From positions 1,012,001 through 1,076,000 of the forward strand of contig NZ_CP118260.1 of assembly GCF_013337045.2 (NCBI RefSeq): 64,000 bases of DNA, in the 5' to 3' direction. The DNA comes from Agrobacterium vitis (lineage in GTDB: Bacteria > Pseudomonadota > Alphaproteobacteria > Rhizobiales > Rhizobiaceae). The notes below the pieces were generated by a model. The model was not told where the DNA came from. It worked only from the letters and a program-made list of their open reading frames with translations, and did not search any database. The translations under genes were made by a program, and so were the position numbers. Shown in pieces: positions 58,168 to 64,000 of the stretch. Within the stretch, counting starts at the first letter, position 1. The number at the start of each line of letters is the position of its first letter.

Positions 58168-59468
58168 CAGTTCTGCCGCATGGCGTTGTTGTTTTCCGAC
58201 CGGGTGTCGCTATCGCCGGGCAATATCATGGTGATCCGCAAGCCTTTCGGCTTGACATTGCCGGCAAAGACCTTGCCTCCATGCCGCTCCACCGCCGTCT
58301 TGGCTATTGCCAGGCCAAGGCCATATCCGGATGCACTGCCGCTGCTGCCTGAACTGATAAAGGGGCGAAAAATACTCTCAAGGTCTTCTTCCTTGACGCC
58401 AGGACCTTCGTCCGTGAAGGTGAGTATCAGTCCATTCTGCGAGATGGTCGTCGAAATCAGGATGACTGTCGCCTCTCCGGTATATTTGATCGCATTGCGC
58501 AGGACGTTTTCAATAGCCCGATAGATAAGTTCGCCATTGACAGCGGCGACGAAACTACCACTGCGCTGAAAATCAATTGATACGGCCTTTTCCTGTGCCT
58601 CAAAAGTAGCGTCCTGAACAATCTCATCAAGAATATCGAGAATATCGATAACCAGGAGCTGATTTTCTTCATCTGTCTTGGAGGATAGTCTGGCCAGGGT
58701 GAGGATCTCACCGACAAGCCGGTCCAGCCGCTCGATTTCGTGGTCCATGCGATCCAGCAGGCCGGGCAGGCGGCCTGGGTTTTTTCGCAGGATACCTGTA
58801 ACAGCTTGCAGGCGTGAAAGGGGTGAGCGTAGTTCGTGGGAAATATCATGAAACAGCCGCTCCCGGCTCTCGTGCAGTTCCTGTAGGCGCATGGCGCTGA
58901 TGTCGAAATGCTCTGTCAGAATTCCGATTTCATCCTTTCGATTTTTGACGCGATCGTGGATGCGGATGCTGAAGTGTCCTTCTGCTAGTGTTTTCAGCCC
59001 GTGGCGAAGCCGCTCAATGGGTGTCAGCAGATATTTCGTCAACAGGTAGGCAGAAAACAGGCTGGCGACGAGGCCTATCAGCCAAGGCAACACAAGTGGC
59101 CAGTCATTGCCGATAGATGATTCATCAATGGTGAGGGTATAGCATTGGTTGGCGTAGGATATGGCAATGCTGCCTGGAAATTGATCCTTGGTGCAGGTTT
59201 GCGGGGCAGCCGTCGGCACTGCCTGGAGTTGGAAATTCCCATCGTCTCCTGTGGGTGTTATGCTGCGGATAAACGCCTGTGTCTCCTGCGGCCCGACACG
59301 TTGGAGCATCTCGGCGATTTGCGCGGCAATGATCTTGTTCTGCACTTCAGCGATGCGCATGTGTGGTGGGAGCTGGCCGTTGAACCGTGGAAGCGATATG
59401 CCAAGCATGGTTGTCAGCGTGATTGTCAGCCAGACAATGACGAAAAAACGCCAGAAAAGCCGCGGCAT
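58167..59468 (-). CDS. Sensor histidine kinase, CpxA-like
   Basis: A 433-residue membrane kinase. An N-terminal helix (WRFFVIVWLTITLTTMLGI), a periplasmic domain of about 95 residues, a second helix (LVLPWLIGLVASLFSAYLL), then HAMP, phospho-acceptor His211 in FHDISHELRSPLSRL, and ATPase motifs NVLRNAIKYTG, FTDEGPGV and GYGLGLAIAKTAVE. Its start overlaps the regulator stop by one base. The paired regulator is CpxR-like, so an envelope-stress sensor is the best guess. Confidence 0.85.
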   Translation of the reverse strand: MPRLFWRFFVIVWLTITLTTMLGISLPRFNGQLPPHMRIAEVQNKIIAAQIAEMLQRVGPQETQAFIRSITPTGDDGNFQLQAVPTAAPQTCTKDQFPGSIAISYANQCYTLTIDESSIGNDWPLVLPWLIGLVASLFSAYLLTKYLLTPIERLRHGLKTLAEGHFSIRIHDRVKNRKDEIGILTEHFDISAMRLQELHESRERLFHDISHELRSPLSRLQAVTGILRKNPGRLPGLLDRMDHEIERLDRLVGEILTLARLSSKTDEENQLLVIDILDILDEIVQDATFEAQEKAVSIDFQRSGSFVAAVNGELIYRAIENVLRNAIKYTGEATVILISTTISQNGLILTFTDEGPGVKEEDLESIFRPFISSGSSGSASGYGLGLAIAKTAVERHGGKVFAGNVKPKGLRITMILPGDSDTRSENNNAMRQN

Positions 59469-60157
59469 CAGCTGTCCTGTAGCAGAATATAACCCTGCCC
59501 CCGAACAGACTGGATCCAGCTTTGTCTGTCTTTTCTGAGGCCGAGTTTTTGGCGGATACTGCTCAGATGAACATCGATGCGCCGGTCGAATGGCGTCAGG
59601 GGCCTGCCGAATACGCTTTGGGAAATATCGTGTTTGGAAACGACCTTGCCGCCATTACGAACCAGAAGCTCCAGAAGATTATATTCCGTGCCGGTCAAGG
59701 CGAGAGCCTCACCATTGATATGCGCCTGCCTGCTTGTCGGATAAAGAATGAGCTCGCCGCTTTTGAGCGGTTGAGATGGAAGTTCGGGCGGTGTTTTGCC
59801 CGTCCGACGCAATATTGCCCGCAGCCGGGCGACCAGTTCACCGGGCGAACAGGGCTTGGAGACGTAATCGTCGGCACCAAGGTCTAGTCCGGTAATCCGA
59901 TCCTTGTCATCCCCCCTGGCTGTCAACATGACGATAGGAATTTCACTGGATTTTCGGATGCTCTGCAACACATCGACGCCATTCATGATTGGCATCATGA
60001 CGTCGAGAACGATGATATCGGTCGCGCCACTGTCGACAACAGCAAGCCCCTTGGCGCCATCGTCTGTCGAGAGTACATCAAACCCTTCATCCGTCAGATA
60101 TTCGCAAAGCAATCCGGTAAATTCCAGGTCGTCATCAATCAAAAGAACACGCGTCAT
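59468..60157 (-). CDS. OmpR family response regulator, CpxR-like
   Basis: A 229-residue regulator. The receiver begins RVLLIDDDLEFTGLLCEYL with phospho-acceptor Asp52 in IIVLDVMMPIMNG. The DNA-binding domain has LTGTEYNLLELLVRNGGKVV and RPLTPFDRRIDVHLSSIRQK, which closely resemble CpxR (TGTEFTLL, RLTPFDRAIDMHISNLR, quoted from memory). It is co-transcribed with the kinase and lies near the exporter and a YoaK gene, which could be targets. Confidence 0.87.
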   Translation of the reverse strand: MTRVLLIDDDLEFTGLLCEYLTDEGFDVLSTDDGAKGLAVVDSGATDIIVLDVMMPIMNGVDVLQSIRKSSEIPIVMLTARGDDKDRITGLDLGADDYVSKPCSPGELVARLRAILRRTGKTPPELPSQPLKSGELILYPTSRQAHINGEALALTGTEYNLLELLVRNGGKVVSKHDISQSVFGRPLTPFDRRIDVHLSSIRQKLGLRKDRQSWIQSVRGQGYILLQDS

Positions 60158-60414
60158 TTTTCTGCTCTTGGTGGCGGTGGCCTGTTATAAGTGAAAATCG
60201 ACCAGGGGTTTCAAGTTTTACATAAGTTTACGTGCTTATGGTAGATGGAGTGCCGACATGTGGCGGCTATTCATGTTCGGTTAGAGCCACAATCATGCCA
60301 CGGCGCATCGGATTGGCTGCTGTGGCCCGTGTCTGGGCTTGCAAATCGATCAGCCCGGACTGAAAACTGCATCTTTAACCCGCCGACTTGGCGCTTGCCC
60401 GACTCGTATCCATC

Positions 60415-61167
60415 ATGAAAAGCCACTTGAAAAGTCTTGCCCATCGCGATCGCACCGAGACGAGCGACCGCCATTTGGCGTTTTATCTGACCTTTATTGC
60501 CGGCGCGGCCAATGCTGGCGGCTTTATGGCGGTCGGTCAATATACGTCTCACATGTCGGGTATTGTTTCGTCTATGGCTGACAATCTGGTGTTGGGCGAT
60601 TTAAAACTTTTGCTAATGGGGTTGCTCGCGCTTTGTTTCTTTCTTGCAGGCGCTGGTTTTTCTGCAATTTTGATCAATTGGGGCCGCAGGCGGGATTTGA
60701 AATCGGTCTATGCACTGCCGCTGGCGGTCGAGGCGTGGTTGATGGGGGTGTTTGCCCTTTCCGGGGCGATCAGCTTCAGCGAAAAGAGCGAGGCCATCGC
60801 TTTCATCGTCATGCTTCTCTGCTTCATCATGGGCTTGCAGAATGCCATCATCACAAAACTCTCCGGTGCGCGCATTAGAACGACGCATGTGACGGGCTTG
60901 GTTACCGATACCGGCATCGAACTTGGTAAGCTGTTCTATTGGAACGGATACTCAAATGGTAAAGTCACATACCCGCCGGTCCGGGCCGATTTAGCGAAGC
61001 TTTGGCTGCTGGTGCGCATGGTTGGATTATTTTTCGGCGGCGGCGTGGTCGGGGCTATCCTGTTTCAACGAATCGGCGTTTCCGCTGCGGGGTTTCTGGC
61101 GATACCTCTGGCGCTTGCTGCTCTTTACCCAATGCTTGAGGACTATTCCTCGCAAAAGCAGCGTTGA
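60415..61167 (+). CDS. DUF1275/YoaK family membrane protein
   Basis: A 250-residue inner-membrane protein with about six helices. It starts MKSHLKSLAHRDRTETSDRH and has FYLTFIAGAANAGGFMAVGQ with YTSHMSGIVSSMADN, the first DUF1275 block (PF06912); AVLICFIMG-like segments (IAFIVMLLCFIMGLQNAII) and THVTGLVTDTGIELGKLFYW follow. Function is unknown. The ATG at 60415 is used; a TTG at 60388 is weaker. Confidence 0.85.
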   Translation: MKSHLKSLAHRDRTETSDRHLAFYLTFIAGAANAGGFMAVGQYTSHMSGIVSSMADNLVLGDLKLLLMGLLALCFFLAGAGFSAILINWGRRRDLKSVYALPLAVEAWLMGVFALSGAISFSEKSEAIAFIVMLLCFIMGLQNAIITKLSGARIRTTHVTGLVTDTGIELGKLFYWNGYSNGKVTYPPVRADLAKLWLLVRMVGLFFGGGVVGAILFQRIGVSAAGFLAIPLALAALYPMLEDYSSQKQR

Positions 61168-61214
61168 AGGCAAATCTGGTTCGCATGTTGTGTCATTGAC
61201 GCGCTGTAAAGTGG

Positions 61215-61242
61215 TTGACGTTCCTGATCGGCTGGATATAAC
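61215..61242 (+). promoter_or_regulatory. Likely sigma-70 promoter of tRNA-Ser
   Basis: TTGACG (61215-61220) and TATAAC (61237-61242) are separated by 16 bases and lie 64 bases before the tRNA. Both elements differ from consensus by one base, with spacing close to the alphaproteobacterial optimum. Confidence 0.55.
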
Positions 61243-61306
61243 GCCTGCCAGAGATTCTGTTGCAAACCAGACAGAGTCTGGATGTCGGCATACGGCATCG
61301 GGCTTA

Positions 61307-61396
61307 GGAAGAGTGTCCGAGTGGTTTAAGGAACCGGTCTTGAAAACCGGCGTGCGGGAGACCGTACCGTGGGTTCGAATCCCACCTCTTCCGCCA
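61307..61396 (+). tRNA. tRNA-Ser (UGA)
   Basis: A 90-base type II tRNA. The acceptor GGAAGAG pairs with CTCTTCC, followed by G and CCA, which is encoded. The D arm is TCCGAGTGGTTTAAGGA, the anticodon loop CTTGAAA carries TGA, the long variable arm (CGTGCGGGAGACCGTACCG region) is a serine feature, and the T arm GTGGGTTCGAATCCCAC is canonical. It reads UCA and related serine codons. No integrase or repeat of its 3' end is seen nearby. Confidence 0.95.
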
Positions 61397-61570
61397 TGCC
61401 CAATGATAGTTAAATTAAATCACATAGTTATGTGTTGAATTGTCAAGCTATTAGGCTCGGTTTGACAGTTGACGTCCTCGTTTCACCCTCCTACTCCGAA
61501 GGTGAGGGCCGTCTTGGGTGGCTTTATCACTATGAAATAGCGATGCTGTTTCCAGCAGCCTTGGTCTCGA

Positions 61571-62323
61571 TCACATGTCGTGGGTGTCTTCTGCGGCGCT
61601 TTTACGCGTCAGAAGGAACCATAGGAATGCCAGGCTCATCACGGCCATCGCAAACCAGGTTATTGCATATTGAAGATGGCTATTGGGAAAACGGATCTGG
61701 GTTAAGCCGCCGACCGGATAGCCGCCCGGCACATCGCTTTTGCTGGCATCCATGAAAAACGGCGCCACTTGGGTCAGATCGCGCTTGTCGGCAATGGCTG
61801 CGACGTCGCGTGAATACCAGCGATCGGCATTGGGATCATTGGAGCGCAGCAAGGTTCCATTCGGTTCGCTGATGCGCAGAAGGCCGCTTACTGTCACGTT
61901 TCCAGGGATTTGACCTTGTGCCCGGCGGGTAGGGTCTTTGCGGTCAATCGGTACAAAGCCCCTGTTGATCAACAGGGTTCCGTCGTTTTCAGTCTTTAGG
62001 GGGGTCATGACCCAATAGCCCGCGCCCATTTCCGTGGCGGCGTAGACCAGGGTTTCCTTGTCGTGCTCGTAAATGCCGGAGGCCTTGATATGGCGGTATT
62101 CATCGGCGTCTCGATTGACGGACGGCCATTGCTCTGGGGATGGTGCATCCACCGGCTCGGCATGAACACGTGCATCGACGCGAGCGATCAATGCCTGTTT
62201 CCAGCCAAGGCGTTCGATTTGCCAGATGCCGAGGGCTATGAACAAGGCCGTTGCCAGCAATAGAAAGCTGGATAGTGCAACCTTCTTTATCGAAATACGC
62301 CTGATGGCCTGCTGGTCTGACAT
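61571..62323 (-). CDS. SURF1-family cytochrome oxidase assembly protein
   Basis: A 250-residue protein with two transmembrane helices, one near the N-terminus (SSFLLLATALFIALGIWQIE) and one near the C-terminus (WFAMAVMSLAFLWFLL), with the periplasmic domain between, as in SURF1. GIWQIERLGWKQ, GAGYWVMTPL and INRGFVPIDR are family landmarks. SURF1 helps haem insertion into oxidases. It follows cyoBCD on the same strand after a hairpin, so it probably serves this oxidase. Confidence 0.9.
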   Translation of the reverse strand: MSDQQAIRRISIKKVALSSFLLLATALFIALGIWQIERLGWKQALIARVDARVHAEPVDAPSPEQWPSVNRDADEYRHIKASGIYEHDKETLVYAATEMGAGYWVMTPLKTENDGTLLINRGFVPIDRKDPTRRAQGQIPGNVTVSGLLRISEPNGTLLRSNDPNADRWYSRDVAAIADKRDLTQVAPFFMDASKSDVPGGYPVGGLTQIRFPNSHLQYAITWFAMAVMSLAFLWFLLTRKSAAEDTHDM

Positions 62324-62343
62324 GTATCAATCGTCCTGAAACG

Positions 62344-62373
62344 GATCGGGCGACATGAATATGCCGCCCGATC
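62344..62373 (-). terminator. Hairpin between cyoD and SURF1
   Basis: GATCGGGCG and CGCCCGATC form a perfect 9-base-pair stem with a 12-base loop, 14 bases after the cyoD stop. There is no clear T run, so it may only lower expression of the SURF1 gene relative to the oxidase. Confidence 0.5.
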
Positions 62374-62387
62374 GGATATCGGCGTCC

Positions 62388-62786
62388 CTACGGAACGTTA
62401 CGCATCATGTCCGGGCTCATCGGCATCATATTGGTGTTCAAGTGATGCATGACCCAGAGTGAGCCGGAGAGCGCGATAACGACAACGATGATGGTGAAGA
62501 TCAACGCCATCATGTTCCAGCCGCCTTCCGACTTGGTATTCATATGCAGGAAGTAGATCATATGAACCACAACCTGGATGGCACCGAGGCCCATGACGAT
62601 ACCAGCCAGCAAGGCCTTGTTGGTCAGGCTGCCGCTCATCACCAGATAGAACGGGATCGACGTCAGGATGACCGACAAGATAAAGCCGATCATATAGGTC
62701 TTCATCGAGCCGTGGCTGGCTTCGTGGCCGCCATGGTGATGATCATGGCCGTGGCCATGCGAATGTGCGTGCGAATTGTCGTTCAT
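62388..62786 (-). CDS. cyoD: Cytochrome o ubiquinol oxidase subunit IV CyoD, His-rich N-terminus
   Basis: A 132-residue membrane subunit with three helices (YMIGFILSVILTSIPFYLV, ALLAGIVMGLGAIQVVVHMI, MMALIFTIIVVVIALSGSLW), as in CyoD (PF03626). The first 26 residues hold ten His (HAHSHGHGHDHHHGGHEASH), which is unusual compared with the short N-terminus of E. coli CyoD. The start overlaps the cyoC stop by 4 bases. An upstream in-frame start would lie inside cyoC and is rejected. Confidence 0.9.
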   Translation of the reverse strand: MNDNSHAHSHGHGHDHHHGGHEASHGSMKTYMIGFILSVILTSIPFYLVMSGSLTNKALLAGIVMGLGAIQVVVHMIYFLHMNTKSEGGWNMMALIFTIIVVVIALSGSLWVMHHLNTNMMPMSPDMMRNVP

Positions 62787-63400
62787 CCGATCACTCCCAG
62801 CAGGTAGACGTAGGAGAATACGCCAATCCAGATAACGTCGAGGAAGTGCCAGAACATCGAGAGGCACATCAGGCGACGGCGGTTTGCTTCGACCAGTCCA
62901 TGCTTGCCGACCTGGGCCATCAGCGTTACCAGCCAGATGATGCCGAAGGTAACGTGCAAACCGTGGGTGCCGACCAGCGTAAAGAAGGCTGACAGGAAGG
63001 CACTGCGATTTGGACCTGCTCCTTCATGGATCAGGTGAACGAACTCATAGAGTTCGAGCGCCAGGAAGATTGCGCCGAATACACCGGTCACGCCCAGCCA
63101 GATCAGCGTAGCGGCCTTGTTGTTCTTCTCCATCGACAGCATGGCAAAGCCATAGGTGATCGAGGAAAACAGCAGCATGGCTGTATTGATCGCTACCAGT
63201 TTCAGGTCGAACAGGTCGGCCGGAGCCGGGCCAGCCGCATAATTGCGACCGAGCACGGCATAGGTGGCAAACAGCATTGCGAAGATCAGGCAGTCGCTCA
63301 TCAGGTAGAGCCAGAACCCAAGGTTCGTGCTGCTTTCCGGATGATGCTCTTCCGTCAGGTAGAATTCCGGCTTTGCGGTTTTTAAAGTTCTGGGATCCAT
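62783..63400 (-). CDS. cyoC: Cytochrome o ubiquinol oxidase subunit III CyoC
   Basis: A 205-residue subunit with five helices. ESSTNLGFWLYLMSDCLIFA at the start and THGLHVTFGIIWLVTLMAQV further on are typical of CyoC (PF00510 family), and the tail FLDVIWIGVFSYVYLLGVIG matches. It is placed between cyoB and cyoD with a 4-base gap and a 4-base overlap, as in cyoABCD operons. Confidence 0.94.
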   Translation of the reverse strand: MDPRTLKTAKPEFYLTEEHHPESSTNLGFWLYLMSDCLIFAMLFATYAVLGRNYAAGPAPADLFDLKLVAINTAMLLFSSITYGFAMLSMEKNNKAATLIWLGVTGVFGAIFLALELYEFVHLIHEGAGPNRSAFLSAFFTLVGTHGLHVTFGIIWLVTLMAQVGKHGLVEANRRRLMCLSMFWHFLDVIWIGVFSYVYLLGVIG

Positions 63401-63404
63401 CTGA

Positions 63405-64000
63405 TCACCCCTTCCTTGCCAGAAGCGCGGTCCGCGTTGCCTCGGTATTCACCACCTCTTCGGCGGAGATATAGAAGTCGCGGTTGTAGTTGAACGTGTG
63501 CGAGATCGACACTGCGATGATCGCCACGAAAGACACGATGGCCAACCACCACATGTACCAGATCAGGCCGAATGCCATGGCAACGCTGAGACCCGCAAGG
63601 ATAACGCCCGTGCCGGTATTCTTCGGCATGTGGATCGGCTTGAAGCCCAGCAGAGGACGGCTATAGCCACGCTTCTTCATGTCATCCCAGGCGTCGGTAT
63701 CATGGACGACTGGCGTGAAAGCGAAGTTATAGGCCGGCGGTGGCGAAGAAATAGACCATTCCAGAGTCCGGCCATTCCATGGGTCGCCCGTCAGGTCCGC
63801 CAGTTCGTGACGCTTGAAATAGCTGACGACGAGCTGGATGACGAAGGAGGCGATACCAAGCGCAATCAGGCAGGCACCAAATGCAGCGATGATGAACCAG
63901 ATTTGCAGCGACGGATCGTCGAACTGGCTCATGCGGCGGGTGACACCCATCAGGCCGAGAACATACAGCGGCATGAAGGCGAAGTAGAAGCCAACCAACC
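63405..64000 (-). CDS. cyoB: Cytochrome o ubiquinol oxidase subunit I CyoB, C-terminal part
   Basis: The frame is open to the window edge, so only the last 198 or so of about 660 residues are present. VGFYFAFMPLYVLGLMGVTRR is the conserved haem-copper oxidase subunit I C-terminal helix region, and NGRTLEWSISSPPPAYNFAF is the usual CyoB/COX1 segment after it. The catalytic His ligands lie outside the window. It is the proton-pumping core subunit reducing O2 with ubiquinol. Confidence 0.93.
   Translation of the reverse strand, partial: LVGFYFAFMPLYVLGLMGVTRRMSQFDDPSLQIWFIIAAFGACLIALGIASFVIQLVVSYFKRHELADLTGDPWNGRTLEWSISSPPPAYNFAFTPVVHDTDAWDDMKKRGYSRPLLGFKPIHMPKNTGTGVILAGLSVAMAFGLIWYMWWLAIVSFVAIIAVSISHTFNYNRDFYISAEEVVNTEATRTALLARKG

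Noticed and set aside
61307..61396. tRNA-Ser as an integration site of a genomic island
   Set aside because: No integrase, no direct repeat of the tRNA 3' end and no change in gene style follow; the next genes are core respiratory ones.

Overview
The window reads as one piece of a rhizobial (Alphaproteobacteria, probably Rhizobiaceae such as Agrobacterium, Allorhizobium or Rhizobium) replicon. The basis is the gene order of the pca/pob region with a PcaQ-type ATAACC-N4-GGTTAT box, a TGA-N9-TCA iron box, BA14K-family and other rhizobial small proteins, and a rhizobial-looking intergenic palindrome. An ftsK-like gene, a tRNA-Ser and a cytochrome o oxidase operon argue for a chromosome or chromid. 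I see no insertion sequences, prophage genes or CRISPR arrays. Most of the window is catabolic and transport operons.

Region by region. 1-10030 (+): an operon with a PF06684-like protein (partial), an alpha/beta hydrolase, a flavin reductase carrying an extra Nudix-like domain, a luciferase-like monooxygenase, an aldehyde dehydrogenase, a complete polyamine-type ABC importer and a succinate-semialdehyde-dehydrogenase-like enzyme. It looks like a pathway that opens an imported, probably nitrogen-containing compound, with a Rut-like enzyme set. 10131-24410: two divergent operons around a GntR regulator. The minus-strand arm has an Fe-alcohol dehydrogenase, a sugar ABC importer, an aldo/keto reductase, a FucU mutarotase and a lactonase. 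The plus-strand arm has a UxaA-family dehydratase, a GMC oxidoreductase, an SDR and a glycerol dehydrogenase. Together they fit non-phosphorylating L-fucose (or similar deoxysugar) oxidation. 24435-30980: a TctDE-like two-component system, a divergent solute-binding protein and a tripartite tricarboxylate transporter TctCBA. 31269-32592: a 55-residue small protein and a DUF475/TerC-like membrane protein.

32989-43435 is a complete 4-hydroxybenzoate to beta-ketoadipate pathway. pobA makes protocatechuate, pcaHG cleaves it, pcaB, pcaC and pcaD give 3-oxoadipate, and pcaIJ and pcaF give succinyl-CoA and acetyl-CoA. Regulators PcaR (IclR), PobR-like (AraC) and PcaQ (LysR) sit beside their targets, and operator-like repeats are visible. 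An AcuI-type reductase follows.

44884-54316: an FtsK/SpoIIIE translocase without the usual N-terminal membrane domain, an FbpABC-type ferric iron importer with a likely RirA box, and a large MscS-family channel. 54478-61167: small envelope proteins, an ABC exporter preceded by a structured leader with a 22-codon upstream ORF, a CpxAR-like two-component system and a YoaK/DUF1275 protein. 61307-64000: tRNA-Ser(UGA), SURF1, cyoD, cyoC and the 3' end of cyoB, which runs off the window.

The best candidate for something undescribed is the leader RNA at 56062-56292. It has a strong Shine-Dalgarno, a short ORF containing its own hairpin, a hairpin over its stop codon, and a final hairpin that partly buries the Shine-Dalgarno of the ABC exporter.
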